Shown in pieces: positions 9,001 to 17,502 of a stretch of DNA of 64,000 nt. A model generated the notes under the pieces. That model searched no databases, was not told the origin of the DNA, and worked only from the letters and a program-made list of their open reading frames with translations. The stretch is from Bryobacteraceae bacterium (lineage in GTDB: Bacteria; Acidobacteriota; Terriglobia; Bryobacterales; Bryobacteraceae). Position 1 is the first letter of the stretch; every line of letters starts with the position of its first letter. The DNA is taken from assembly GCA_041394945.1 (NCBI GenBank), contig JAWKHH010000001.1, positions 1,240,001 through 1,304,000 of the forward strand. The letters are read 5' to 3'. Both the position numbers and the translations under genes were made by a program.

Positions 9001-9480
9001 GGCGGCATCGCGAATCAGGCGCTTGGCGGGTGGATCCTGAATGGGATCACGTCCATCCAGTCCGGCAGCCCGATCTCGATCGCGTCGCGGCAGAACACGA
9101 CGGGATCGTTCGGCGGCGGCCAGCGTCCGGACTCGACAGGGATCTCGAGCGCGACGCCGGGCAGCGACAAGGACCGCATCTTTGGCTGGTTCAACACGGC
9201 CGCGTTCATCGATGCGGCGCCGTACGCATTCGGCAACGTGGGCCGCTTCCTGCCGGATAACCTGGGCCCTGGACGCCACAACTGGGACGTGTCGATCTTG
9301 AAGAACGTCCCGTTCGGCGAGCGGTTCCGGCTACAGTTCCGGGCGGAGTTGTTCAACACGTTCAACATGGTGAATTTCCGAAACCCGGCAGGCACGACGC
9401 TCGGCCAACCGAACTTCGGGCGGATCACGGCCTCGGACGCGGCGCGGATCATCCAGTTTGGGTTGAAGCTGTACTACTGA
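6088..9480 (+). CDS. TonB-dependent receptor, Oar-like, with carboxypeptidase-regulatory domain
   Basis: 1130 residues from ATG 6088, preceded by AGGAGG five bases upstream; the open frame extends back to 5542 but without protein-like character. A signal peptide covers residues 1-18 (MRFRLLTALVFPCLAAAQ). A CarboxypepD_reg-like beta domain follows (about 20-110, SIRGVVEDSSGAVVANAAL), then a plug (LPLNGRNALQLVALTPGIN). A long outer-membrane barrel ends in aromatic residues (IIQFGLKLYY), as outer-membrane proteins do. This expanded family in acidobacteria is thought to import oligosaccharides or peptides; the substrate here is unknown. The palindrome at 6053-6070 suggests local repression. Confidence 0.92.
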   Translation: MRFRLLTALVFPCLAAAQTQFASIRGVVEDSSGAVVANAALTLTNVGQNRPWSTQSNESGAYVFQQIPPGNYNLQVEAAGFKRFFREGLVLQVAQIAEINVPLEIGAVTETVQVSAETPLLETVSSTLGEVVNSVTSENLPLNGRNALQLVALTPGINANTNYNNSGQGGGSITAVGFSANGGRNVSTAVMLDGSPQEVMGYNQPAYVPSPDALQEFKVQTNSMSAEYGRTGGAVVNMVHRSGTSDFHGVIYEFLRNNALDANGFFNNLNGRDKAAFRYNQFGFTAGGPLTPSRQTTFFFVNYEGIRQVNPGSATFSVPTVGMKQGDFSGIANTIYDPATINAQGERQPFPNRSIPMARANPVGLKFLSFYPDPNQPGVINNYFSQAGSKTARNNVSFKIDRRISDRQNLFGRFSWENATTDQPQHFGNAATGTPGFTGARNRSGTIDDSWVVSNWILHGNYGYSYHANPRGPLDNVITSTDLGFPAPVGAQAQFAIFPTTPVSGYAQLGPEAGYIIGNKFETHTWAGDASKLVGTHTIKFGGTHRLNRVSNFRPNNPNGNYSFNDGFTRRFFNRAGGGDAIASLFLGLPSGGQMRSEPVLGLQVKYTALFVQDDWRVSDRLTLNLGLRWDADFPQTERFDRASWFDLQARSPIQAPGFDSFFGGLVFAGSRTPGASRGIKDLDKNNFAPRVGLAYKVTDRLVVRTGTGIFYSPTTGFGPNATNAGALGFNAITTLVSSINGGRTPYTTLSNPFPDGFNAPENGQNGLATFAGQAINGNLRFDRVPYSVQWNFNVQYELPGSTLFDVAYAGNSGVKLQANSQLNQLPDAALAQGDGLLRTAPNPFLGLLPATTPLGRATTTVGQLQRPFPWLTGLTHQWGTQAHSSYHALQTKFRKRYSNGLQFLLAYTWSKTIDDVSSVAGFLGDQNPGYTNNNRRDLDRSLSALHVPHNLVFNYQWELPFGKGKPYLNAGGIANQALGGWILNGITSIQSGSPISIASRQNTTGSFGGGQRPDSTGISSATPGSDKDRIFGWFNTAAFIDAAPYAFGNVGRFLPDNLGPGRHNWDVSILKNVPFGERFRLQFRAELFNTFNMVNFRNPAGTTLGQPNFGRITASDAARIIQFGLKLYY

Positions 9481-9493
9481 AAAGACGGCACAA

Positions 9494-9529
9494 GGGATTC
9501 GCTTGCCGCCGACCGGTCAAGCGGATCCC
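9494..9529. terminator. Candidate bidirectional terminator hairpin
   Basis: A 12-bp stem (9494-9505 with 9518-9529, one T-G wobble) and a 12-nt loop lie between the convergent receptor and hemG genes and overlap the last codons of hemG. There is no clear U tract, so its action as an intrinsic terminator is uncertain. Confidence 0.4.
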
Positions 9530-10878
9530 GCGATGCGGTCCGCCGCCTGCCTGCCCAGCCGGACGCAGTCCGGGATTCCGATGCCGTGGTAGCCGTTACC
9601 GACGAGGTGCAGCCAATCGTGCCCTTGCATTCTGGCGTCGATCAGCTTCTGGCGCTCGCCATGGCCCACGGTGTACTGCGCCATTGCGCGAGGCCAACGG
9701 AAGACGCGGGTGAACGCAGGCTCCACCGTCACGCCCATGACGCGCCGGAGTTGATCGCAGACGGCGGCCTCGTCGTACTCTTCGCCACGGATAAAGCAGC
9801 GCAGCAGCGCGTGGCTGTCGGGCACACGGTTGGGAAACTTCGTCCCGACCCAGGTGCATGCCACCATCTCGCCGGGCTTTCGTTCGCGTTTGGGCACGAG
9901 AAAACCGAAGCCATCGAGCGGCGGGTCCCATTGCTCGCGGCGGTATCCGAACGCCACGGTCACCGACGACGAGTAACCGATGGCGCCGAGCATCTTCGCC
10001 AGTTCCGGATCCGCGCCGGCGGTCAGCCGCGACGCCGCGTGGGCCGGACAGGCCAGCACCACGTGGCGCGCCGGAATCCATTCGCCGTTCACGCGAACGC
10101 CGCGACTCGCGCTCACGGTTTCGGCCTCGCCGCGCACGAGCGTCCCGATCGAGGGGAGCAGCGCATCCACCAACTGGGCCAAGCCCCGCCGGAGTGTCTT
10201 GAACAGCGATCCGGATGCCGCTCCCCCGGACGCCTTACGGCCGGCGAGCACGCCACGGGTCAGGGAGCCGTGTAGCTTCTCGAGTTCGACGAACCGGGTC
10301 AACGTGCTGGTGGCGCTCAACTCGGCCGGGTCGCCGCCGAAGACACCGGCTAGCAACGGTTCGGCGAGGTACTCCACAGCCTCGCGCCCGTAGTGATCCT
10401 CGATGAAGTCGGAGACGGATCGGTCGCGGCCGTCGCCCGGCGCGGGCTTGCGGAAATACTCCAGGCCCATCCGGACCTTGGACGAAACCGAGAGGAGCCG
10501 CGAGAAGGCGACGGGCAGCACGCGCGTCGGCACCATCATCATCAGTCCGTCGGGCAAGGGCGTCAAGCGCCCTCGCTTCCAGATGTAGGTGACGCGGCGA
10601 TGATCGTTCGAGTCGATCACGTCGTCGCCGAGGCCTAGTTCGTTGATGAGTTCGAGCGCGGCGGGCTTCGCGGAGAGAAAGCTATCCGGCCCGCCTTCGA
10701 TCACACAGCCCTCGATCGCTTCGGTGGTAATCACGCCGCCGAGCCGAGGCTCACGCTCGATGATTACGGGCCGTCGGCCGGACTTGGCGACATAGTACGC
10801 CGTGGCGAGGCCAGAGATCCCGCCGCCGATGATGACTACCGGAGCTCCGGTACGTTCAGGGTTTGAACTCACGGACAA
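9517..10878 (-). CDS. hemG: Protoporphyrinogen/coproporphyrinogen oxidase
   Basis: 453-residue FAD-dependent oxidase of the HemY/PPOX family, which aromatises protoporphyrinogen IX (or coproporphyrinogen III) late in haem synthesis. The N-terminal dinucleotide fold has VVIIGGGISGLATAYYVAKS (GxGxxG at about 18-23), followed by IIEREPRLGGVITTE and IEGGPDSFLSAKP, all diagnostic of the family. The C-terminal FAD segment ends VGNGYHGIGIPDCVRLGRQA. Its start overlaps the 3' end of hemE by 23 bp. NCBI often calls this hemG; hemY is the alternative name. Confidence 0.92.
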   Translation of the reverse strand: MSVSSNPERTGAPVVIIGGGISGLATAYYVAKSGRRPVIIEREPRLGGVITTEAIEGCVIEGGPDSFLSAKPAALELINELGLGDDVIDSNDHRRVTYIWKRGRLTPLPDGLMMMVPTRVLPVAFSRLLSVSSKVRMGLEYFRKPAPGDGRDRSVSDFIEDHYGREAVEYLAEPLLAGVFGGDPAELSATSTLTRFVELEKLHGSLTRGVLAGRKASGGAASGSLFKTLRRGLAQLVDALLPSIGTLVRGEAETVSASRGVRVNGEWIPARHVVLACPAHAASRLTAGADPELAKMLGAIGYSSSVTVAFGYRREQWDPPLDGFGFLVPKRERKPGEMVACTWVGTKFPNRVPDSHALLRCFIRGEEYDEAAVCDQLRRVMGVTVEPAFTRVFRWPRAMAQYTVGHGERQKLIDARMQGHDWLHLVGNGYHGIGIPDCVRLGRQAADRIAGSA

Positions 10879-11878
10879 ACTGCACCACGGCCTTCACGTG
10901 TTCCACCGGGGTCTCCGGAAGTATGCCATGGCCTGTATTAAAGATATGGCCGGGGCGCGATCCGGTCCGTTTGAGGAGTTCGTGGACGCGCTGGCGCAGT
11001 TCGGCAAGGGGCGCGAACAGCACGGCAGGATCGAGGTTGCCCTGGATCGCCGAGCGGTAGGAGATATCCATCCAGGCCTGGTCCACGTTGATGCGCCAGT
11101 CGACGCCGAGCACATCGCCGCCAGCGGCGTGCAGTTCGCGGAAGTAGCCTCCGCAGCCGGTGCCGAAGTGGATCACCGGCACGCCGCCCGAACGGATGCG
11201 CTCGATCAAGGCGCGCGAGTAGGGCGCCACGTAGCGGACGTAGTCGTCGGAGCCGAGCGCGCCCACCCAGCTATCGAATACCTGGATGGCTCGCGCGCCC
11301 GCCGATATCTGCATCAGCGCGTACGGGCCGAGAACATCGACGAGCTTGCCCATCAGCCGGCGCCAGAGCGTTTCGTCGCGGTACATCATCTGCTTGGTCT
11401 TGAGGAACGTCCGCGAAGGTCCGCCTTCGATCATGTAGCTCGCCATGGTGAACGGCGCGCCGACGAATCCAATCACCGGAACGCGGCCGGAGAGAGCGCG
11501 CACGACGTTCTGGATCGACTCGCCGACGTAGCCGAGGTCATCGGTATTGGCGATGGAAAGGGAGTCCACATCCTCCGAAGTCCGGACCGGGTTGTCGATA
11601 ACCGGGCCTTCGCCGGCGACAAACTCCAGTTTCAAGCCCATCGGCTCCACCGGAAGCAAGAGGTCGGCAAAGATGATCGCCGCGTCCACGTCGAGCGCCT
11701 CCACGGGCTGGAGCGTCACGGCCGCGGCCAGATCCGGCCGTTTGCAGATCTCGAGGATGTGGTGATGTTTCCGGATTTCCCTATACTGGGGCATGTAGCG
11801 ACCGGCCTGACGCATGAACCACACCGGACGAAAGTCGGTGGGCCTACGCCGGCAGGCGTCGAGGAAACGGCTGTTCAT
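10856..11878 (-). CDS. hemE: Uroporphyrinogen decarboxylase
   Basis: 340 residues from ATG 11878 (MNSRFLDACRR); an ATG five codons earlier at 11893 is possible, but 11878 gives an ATGA overlap with apbE and matches the usual family N-terminus. The enzyme decarboxylates uroporphyrinogen III to coproporphyrinogen III. The signature RPVWFMRQAGRYMPQYRE (residues about 17-34) carries the substrate-binding arginines, and VIGFVGAPFTMASYMIEGG is the second family signature. It lies between apbE and hemG in the long minus-strand operon, supplying the step before the oxidase. Confidence 0.95.
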   Translation of the reverse strand: MNSRFLDACRRRPTDFRPVWFMRQAGRYMPQYREIRKHHHILEICKRPDLAAAVTLQPVEALDVDAAIIFADLLLPVEPMGLKLEFVAGEGPVIDNPVRTSEDVDSLSIANTDDLGYVGESIQNVVRALSGRVPVIGFVGAPFTMASYMIEGGPSRTFLKTKQMMYRDETLWRRLMGKLVDVLGPYALMQISAGARAIQVFDSWVGALGSDDYVRYVAPYSRALIERIRSGGVPVIHFGTGCGGYFRELHAAGGDVLGVDWRINVDQAWMDISYRSAIQGNLDPAVLFAPLAELRQRVHELLKRTGSRPGHIFNTGHGILPETPVEHVKAVVQFVREFKP

Positions 11879-12858
11879 TGGAGCCACGCGCATGCGATTC
11901 TTGTTCGATCCTCACAGAAAAATACCTGGAACGGCTTGCCATGAGCGTCGTACGGCTTGCGCCGCTCGGCCCACTGCCGACCCAGGATAAACATGGGTTT
12001 TGTCCAGGCTTCGGTGTCGATGGTGCGGTCAGCCACCACCGATACCGAAAGCATGCCTGGAGCGGGGTAGCCCGAACGCGGATCGAAGATGTGGGAATAC
12101 ATCTTTCCGCCGGACATAAAAAACTTTTCGCTCGTACCGGAAGTCGACATGGCCCGGTTCCGCAGTTTCACTTCGGCGACTGTCTCCGACGGGTTTTTCG
12201 GATGACGGATCTTCACCGGCCACCCCTCCTCATCCGGGGGGGCGCCGATTCCGTAAATACTACTGCCGCCGGCCGATACGAGCGCTGACTTGACGCCGCG
12301 TTCCCGGAGCAGATCCACCACCCGATCCACGGCGTAGCCCTTGCCGATTCCGCCAGGGTCGATTTCGACTCCTTCCCGGCTGAATCCCACGCTCGAATTG
12401 TCGCGGTCGAGAATCACGTTCTGGTAACCAACGCGGAGCAAAGCGCTCCGGATCTCGGCCCGGTGCGGCAGCCGCCCGGATCCTTTGTAGAATCCCCAGG
12501 TTCGGACGAGCGGCCCAACAGTAATGTCGAAGGCCCCCTCGGTAGCCCGGCTGTATGCCAGACAGGCCTCAAGCAGACCGAACAACTCCGGACTCACCCG
12601 GACCGGCTTCGCCGCCGCCTCCCGGTTCACATGGCTCCATTCACTTCGAGGCTTGTAGTTCGACAGCAGGTCATCCAAGCGCCGAACCTCTTCGAAGGCG
12701 ATGTCAGCGGCCTCCCGGAGCCTAATCCCGTCGTCACCGTAGGCCACCACCGAGAAGGTTGTGCCCATGGCATCGATCGTCGATTCGATCCGGAGCGGCG
12801 TCTCCGCGCCTGCCAAAGGCAGCGAGGCCAACCACAAAATTAGCACAGCCAGCCTCAT
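11875..12858 (-). CDS. apbE: FAD:protein FMN transferase (ApbE)
   Basis: 327 residues with an N-terminal signal sequence (MRLAVLILWLASLPLAGAE), so it is exported. ApbE attaches FMN covalently to threonine in respiratory flavoproteins such as Nqr/Rnf subunits. Family features are AMGTTFSVVAYG near residue 30, EGAFDITVGPLVRTWGF, the IDPGGIGKGYAVDRVV nucleotide-binding stretch, GGSSIYGIG and SHIFDPRSGYP. A TAGAAT hexamer lies nine bases before the ATG and could give it its own promoter. It follows rbfA by 30 bp and overlaps hemE by 4 bp. Confidence 0.92.
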   Translation of the reverse strand: MRLAVLILWLASLPLAGAETPLRIESTIDAMGTTFSVVAYGDDGIRLREAADIAFEEVRRLDDLLSNYKPRSEWSHVNREAAAKPVRVSPELFGLLEACLAYSRATEGAFDITVGPLVRTWGFYKGSGRLPHRAEIRSALLRVGYQNVILDRDNSSVGFSREGVEIDPGGIGKGYAVDRVVDLLRERGVKSALVSAGGSSIYGIGAPPDEEGWPVKIRHPKNPSETVAEVKLRNRAMSTSGTSEKFFMSGGKMYSHIFDPRSGYPAPGMLSVSVVADRTIDTEAWTKPMFILGRQWAERRKPYDAHGKPFQVFFCEDRTRIACAWLQ

Positions 12859-12888
12859 GAAGTCTTCATTCTAAAGGATTTTTTTGGC

Positions 12889-13266
12889 CTATTCGGCCCG
12901 CGCCGCGTCTTCCGGACGCGGCCGCCCCCTTCGAACGCGACGCAACATCAAGTTCGCCTTACCGCGCAATTCCGGCGTGACGTCCAACTCGAAGCGGAGG
13001 TCTGGAATGTGGTAGACGTCAACGCGCTCGGTGAGCAGGTGGCGGATGTAACCCTTCGCTTTTTCAATCGCTTTCAGACATTCATCCTGCTCGGCGGCGG
13101 ACCCGGCCATGGCGAGCCTCACATGCGCTTTGCGGCCGTCGGCGGAGAGGATCAAATCGCTTACCTGCGAATCGACCATCCTCGGGTCGCCCAGCTCGTA
13201 GTTGAGAATTTCATCAAGTTCGGCGCGCAGCGCTTCCGTGAGCCGCTCGCTACGCCTAGGGTCCAT
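12889..13266 (-). CDS. rbfA: Ribosome-binding factor A
   Basis: 125 residues matching RbfA, a KH-like protein needed for late 30S maturation and 16S 5'-end processing. Diagnostic segments are RRSERLTEALRAELDEIL at the N-terminus, DPRM then VSDLILSADGRKAHVRL, and the KGYIRHLLTERVDVYHIPDL motif before FELD. It sits in the usual rimP-nusA-infB-rbfA order, separated from infB by two small genes. The truB and ribF genes that often follow are absent; apbE and haem genes take their place. Confidence 0.93.
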   Translation of the reverse strand: MDPRRSERLTEALRAELDEILNYELGDPRMVDSQVSDLILSADGRKAHVRLAMAGSAAEQDECLKAIEKAKGYIRHLLTERVDVYHIPDLRFELDVTPELRGKANLMLRRVRRGRPRPEDAARAE

Positions 13267-13296
13267 AAGCCCACGGTACCATAGCGGGGCCGTGGA

Positions 13297-13584
13297 TTAC
13301 TCTATCCACTCGATAGTGGTGCTTACTAGCATCTCGCCGACATCGCGTGTGACGTCGCGCTCGACGGCCTGGAGGACCTGTTCGGCGAGCTGGCGCGAGG
13401 GGGAGACGGTGACGGCCGAGAGGAGGGCGGACTGCCAGAGATCCTGATAGTCGATTTCGGCGACGGCGATGTTGTGCTTGTGGCGGAGACGGTCCTTGAG
13501 CCCGCGGACGACGTGGCGTTTGTCTTTGAGGGATTGGGCGTGTTCGAGGCGGAGTTCGAAGGTGAGAACGCCGATGGCGGGCAT
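13297..13584 (-). CDS. DUF503 (YlxP-like) protein
   Basis: 95-residue protein of the DUF503 family (Bacillus YlxP), commonly encoded between infB and rbfA and thought to aid ribosome function. Typical pattern: IGVLTFELRLEHAQSLKDKR then HVVRGLKDRLRHKHNIAVAE, ending in a beta strand with TTIEWIE. The start lies directly against the stop of the upstream pseudo-receiver gene. The biochemical role is not established. Confidence 0.88.
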   Translation of the reverse strand: MPAIGVLTFELRLEHAQSLKDKRHVVRGLKDRLRHKHNIAVAEIDYQDLWQSALLSAVTVSPSRQLAEQVLQAVERDVTRDVGEMLVSTTIEWIE

Positions 13585-14451
13585 TCACTTGGTCTCCCGG
13601 CTGCGGCTGAAGACCATGCCGGACCAGGTGGCGTCGAAAGAGAGAGTCTTGTAGGTGCTCCAGCCCAGCGGCCGGGCGATGGCGGTTAGGCGCGCCGGGG
13701 TTACGTCGCTCGAGATGCCGGAGGAGCGTTTCGGCCAGAAGATCCAGAGCTTGGCGTCTCCGATTCGGGCGAGGATCCAATCGGCCTCCGCCTCCACTTC
13801 AGCAAGCGTCCGTGTGAACCAGAAGAGGATGTTACAACGGCCGCCCTCCCATTCGGCGAGATGCGCGCCCGGCGGCAGATCGCCCAGCGTTTCGCCGATG
13901 CCGGGCGGTGGGCCGAGCAGGCCGACGCGGGTCCCCTCGGCGATCCCGAGCTTCGCGATGAGAGGGCGCGCGGCGTAGGCGGCCATGACGGGCGGAGCTG
14001 CGGGCCTGGCGAGAGGCGGTGAGGCGACGGCCCGGCGAATGGCATCCGGGAGCCCTGGCCAATCCGTGAAGGTGGCGTCTGGCAGCAGCTTGCGGACGGG
14101 GTCGACTTTCTCCGGCGCTCCGCCGACGAAGAGGATCGGAACGGTTCGGAGAGCTTTTCGCTGGCGGATGGACATGCCCAGATACCGGCCGTTGGAGGGC
14201 ATGCGGTCCAGGCTGATGACGTACGCCGCGGGCGGGTTGGCGCGCAGGGCGCGGATGTCGTCGGGGGTTTGCGGCGAGGAGGCAAGGACCTCGAAGCCGC
14301 CGGCGCGGAGACAGGCCGCGTGCTCTTCGGCCTCTTCGGCGTTCCAGTGGACAAGGGTGATGGCCGGACCGCCGGGCTTGCGATTCCCGCGGCCCGGCGT
14401 CCGCTTAGAGTTCGGCGGCGATCTTCTCGCTGGTGAAGGCCTCGAGGACAT
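13585..14451 (-). CDS. Pseudo-receiver plus DUF3052-like protein, start uncertain
   Basis: The protein-like part begins near 14389 (ITLVHWNAEEAEEHAACLRA). It shows a CheY-like alternation of strands and helices but no full set of phosphorylation residues (VISLDRMPSNGRYLG near the site). It is followed by a DUF3052-like domain (PLIAKLGIAEGTRVGLLGPP to LSFDATWSGMVFSRS). No ATG, GTG or TTG occurs between the infB stop and this region. The nearest in-frame start is ATG 14451 inside infB, a 47-bp overlap without a clear ribosome site. It may therefore start by coupling or at a rare codon. It is co-directional with infB and DUF503. Confidence 0.6.
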   Translation of the reverse strand: MSSRPSPARRSPPNSKRTPGRGNRKPGGPAITLVHWNAEEAEEHAACLRAGGFEVLASSPQTPDDIRALRANPPAAYVISLDRMPSNGRYLGMSIRQRKALRTVPILFVGGAPEKVDPVRKLLPDATFTDWPGLPDAIRRAVASPPLARPAAPPVMAAYAARPLIAKLGIAEGTRVGLLGPPPGIGETLGDLPPGAHLAEWEGGRCNILFWFTRTLAEVEAEADWILARIGDAKLWIFWPKRSSGISSDVTPARLTAIARPLGWSTYKTLSFDATWSGMVFSRSRETK

Positions 14452-17400
14452 CGCCCGGCTTGATGTCGTTGTAGTTGGCGACGTTGATGCCGCACTCGAC
14501 GCCCGAGCGCACTTCGTTGACTTCGTCCTTGAAGCGCCGCAGGCCCTCAATGCGGCCCGTATGCACCACGACGTTGTCGCGAAGCACGCGGACCTGATTG
14601 TTCTTCTGCACCGTGCCTTCGACGACCAGGCATCCGGCGACAGTGCCGATCTTGGTGATGCGGAACGTGTCCTTCACCTCGGCGCGGCCCTTGAAGGTTT
14701 CCTTGATCACCGGCTCGAGCAGGCCGGCCATCGCTTTCTTGATCTCCTGCGAAAGGTCGTAGATGATCGTGTGGAGCCGGATTTCGACGTTTTCCTGCTC
14801 GGCCACCTGGGCGGCGGTCCGCTCGGGGCGAACGTTGAATCCAATAATGATGGCGTCGGAGGCAGACGCGAGCAGCACGTCGGTTTCGGTGATCGCGCCG
14901 ACGCCGGTGTGCAGCACCTTGATTCGGACCTTCTCGGTCGACAGTTTCTGGAGCGCCTCGCTCAGCACTTCGGCCGAGCCGCCCACGTCGGCCTTGATGA
15001 TGAGGCTCAGTTGCTTGGTCTCGCCCTCGCGGAGCTGCTCATGCAGCGTTTCGAGGGTGAGGCGGTTGGTCTTGGCGAGCGCCACTTCGCGCGCCTTGTG
15101 TTCGCGGAACTCGACGATCTGCTTGGCTTTGGCCGTGTCGGTGACCACCTGCAGCGTGTCGCCGACATCGGGCAGCGCCTCGAGACCGAGCACCTCGACC
15201 GGGGTGGCCGGTTCCGCTTCCTGCACGTTGGCGCCGTGATCATTCACGAGCGCGCGCACGCGGCTGAATACGGTTCCGCAGATGAAGTAGTCGCCCACGC
15301 GCAGCTTGCCGTTCCGCACCAGCACGGTGGCCACCGGCCCGCGTCCACGGTCGAGCTTGGCTTCAAGAACCGTGCAGATGCCAGGGCGATTGGGATTGGC
15401 CCGGAGCTTCTGCATTTCCGAGACGATCCCGATGTACTCGAGCAGAAGCTCGATGTTCTGGTTCGCCTTGGCCGACACCGGGATCATCGGGACGTCGCCG
15501 CCCCAGTCCTCGGCGAGAAGGCCGCGATCGTTCAACTGTTGCTTGATGCGGTCGATCTGGGCGTCCGGCTTGTCGATTTTGTTGATGGCGACGATGATGG
15601 GGACGCTGGCCGCCTTCGCGTGGTCAATGGCCTCGAGAGTTTGCGGCATGACGCCATCGTCCGCAGCGACGACAAGAATAACGATGTCGGTGACCTTGGC
15701 TCCGCGGGCGCGCATGCGGGTGAATGCTTCGTGGCCGGGCGTGTCGATGAAGACGATCTTCCGTCCGTTGTGGTGAATCTGGTAGGCGCCGATGTGCTGG
15801 GTGATGCCGCCAGCCTCGTGTTCGGCCACGTCGGCGGAGCGGATCACGTCGAGCAGCGAGGTTTTGCCATGGTCGACATGGCCCATCACGGTAACGACCG
15901 GGGCGCGCTCGGCGATGTCGGCGGAATCCTCAGCCATCTCCACTTCCCAGGTGGACTCTTCCTCGAAGCTCATCTGCGACGAGGTTGCGCCAAAGGTTTT
16001 GACGAGTTCCTCGGCCAGCTTCATGTCGAGCGTCTGGTTAATCGTGGCGAAGATTTTCTTGTCGACGAGTTTCTTAATCACCAGGCTCGCCTTGATGCCG
16101 AGCTTTTCGGCCAGTTCCTTGACCGTGATGCCTTCGCCGATTGTGATTTCCTTGTTGACGGCGTAGACCGGCTCTTCGCGCTGCCGGCCCATCGGGCGAA
16201 GCTTGCCCTCGTGCTCGGCCTCGCGATCCCTCGCTTTATGCGCGGATGGTTTCTGCGCGTGCCGGCGGCCGTCCGCCGGAACCGGACTCGGTTCAGGCTG
16301 CAGCGGCGACGTCGGATGCATGCCGCGGCCTCGCGGCCGAGCCGCGGGACCACCGCCCGGAACGGGCGCGCCCGGCATGCCCGGACCGCGCATCGCCGGC
16401 ATTCCCGGCCGGACGGGACCGCGATAAATCGGCTGGCCTGGAACCGGAGAAGTGGGGCGGGCGGGCGCCCCGGGACGAGGAGACGGCTGGCCCGGCCCCA
16501 TCCTTCCCTGAAGGCGGGCCACGACCTCGGGACGCGGCGGCACAACGGGTCGCGGCGGAGGCTGGCCCAAAACCGTTCTGGTAGGCGGAGTTCCCGGAGT
16601 AGTCACGGCCGACGGAGGCGCCTGCCGCGGAATTGGCTGACGCGGCACGGGCATTCCCGGTGGCGCCGAGCGCGGGAGATCCGGCGGCAGCGGCTGGCGG
16701 GGGCCAGACAATATCTGCCCGGGTCTGGGCGCGGGCCCTGGAGGAGGCGCCAGCGGGGCGCCCGGACCGGGGCGAGACGACGGAGGTTCGGGCGGAGTCG
16801 GCACGGGTCCGCGCGACTGAACCGCGGGAGGCGGCTGGGGCGGCTGAGGCGCTCCAGGACTTGGCGGCGGAGGCGCAACGGGTGGGCGCATCGGCCGGCT
16901 GCCGGCAAGTGGCGGATGAATCGGGGCCGGGGGAGCCGAGGGCGCCGGCGGAGGAGGGATGGACGGCGGCACCGGGATCGAGGGCGCTACCGGCATTGAT
17001 GGCGGCACCGGGATCGAGGGCACGTGCCGTCCTCCGGCCAAGGGAGGCCGAAGAGGCGCCACGCGGTGCGTTCGTGATTCTTCTTGCGGCGCCGATGCCG
17101 CCGATGGCGCTGGCGCAGCCTCAGCGGCAGGAGCCGGCGGGGCTGGCGGAGGTGCGGGCGGCGTAGCCGGGGCTTCTCGAATTTCTTCTTTTTCTTCCTC
17201 GAAGGTCAGGGACAACTGATGATCCTTGGAGCCGGGAACCGGCTCTGGCGCCGCCTGGGCGCGGCTCTCGACGCTCATTTCGGGTTCGCCCTGGTCGTCC
17301 GTGTCTTCGTGGCCGGCCGCCTCATGCCCACCCTCGCCGAGCACCTCTCGAATGCGCACGGCCGTATCGTCTTCGACCGAACTGGAGTGCGTCTTGCGCT

Positions 17401-17491
17401 CATGTACGCCGAGTTCGGGCAGAAGGTCCAGAATCACGCTGGGCTTGACTTCAAGCTCGCGCGCCAGCTCATTGATTCGAATCTTACTCAT
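14405..17491 (-). CDS. infB: Translation initiation factor IF-2
   Basis: 1028 residues. IF2_N-type helix bundles lie at the N-terminus (MSKIRINELARELEVKPSVI) and before the G domain (VKELAEKLGIKASLVIKKLV). Between them is an unusually long, low-complexity Pro/Ala/Gly linker (about residues 100-430). The GTPase has G1 GHVDHGKTS (about 535-543), DTPGHEAF and NKIDKPDA, followed by the beta-barrel and C-terminal fMet-tRNA-binding domains (MAGLLEPVIKETFKG). It loads initiator tRNA on the 30S subunit. It follows nusA by 11 bp. Confidence 0.97.
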   Translation of the reverse strand: MSKIRINELARELEVKPSVILDLLPELGVHERKTHSSSVEDDTAVRIREVLGEGGHEAAGHEDTDDQGEPEMSVESRAQAAPEPVPGSKDHQLSLTFEEEKEEIREAPATPPAPPPAPPAPAAEAAPAPSAASAPQEESRTHRVAPLRPPLAGGRHVPSIPVPPSMPVAPSIPVPPSIPPPPAPSAPPAPIHPPLAGSRPMRPPVAPPPPSPGAPQPPQPPPAVQSRGPVPTPPEPPSSRPGPGAPLAPPPGPAPRPGQILSGPRQPLPPDLPRSAPPGMPVPRQPIPRQAPPSAVTTPGTPPTRTVLGQPPPRPVVPPRPEVVARLQGRMGPGQPSPRPGAPARPTSPVPGQPIYRGPVRPGMPAMRGPGMPGAPVPGGGPAARPRGRGMHPTSPLQPEPSPVPADGRRHAQKPSAHKARDREAEHEGKLRPMGRQREEPVYAVNKEITIGEGITVKELAEKLGIKASLVIKKLVDKKIFATINQTLDMKLAEELVKTFGATSSQMSFEEESTWEVEMAEDSADIAERAPVVTVMGHVDHGKTSLLDVIRSADVAEHEAGGITQHIGAYQIHHNGRKIVFIDTPGHEAFTRMRARGAKVTDIVILVVAADDGVMPQTLEAIDHAKAASVPIIVAINKIDKPDAQIDRIKQQLNDRGLLAEDWGGDVPMIPVSAKANQNIELLLEYIGIVSEMQKLRANPNRPGICTVLEAKLDRGRGPVATVLVRNGKLRVGDYFICGTVFSRVRALVNDHGANVQEAEPATPVEVLGLEALPDVGDTLQVVTDTAKAKQIVEFREHKAREVALAKTNRLTLETLHEQLREGETKQLSLIIKADVGGSAEVLSEALQKLSTEKVRIKVLHTGVGAITETDVLLASASDAIIIGFNVRPERTAAQVAEQENVEIRLHTIIYDLSQEIKKAMAGLLEPVIKETFKGRAEVKDTFRITKIGTVAGCLVVEGTVQKNNQVRVLRDNVVVHTGRIEGLRRFKDEVNEVRSGVECGINVANYNDIKPGDVLEAFTSEKIAAEL

Positions 17492-17502
17492 ACCGGGTGA
17501 GA

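Noticed and set aside
13985..16999. 1004-residue plus-strand open frame opposite infB
   Set aside because: It is antisense to the conserved IF-2 gene, is full of His/Asp/Arg-rich low-complexity sequence and matches no family. High GC lowers stop frequency on the opposite strand.
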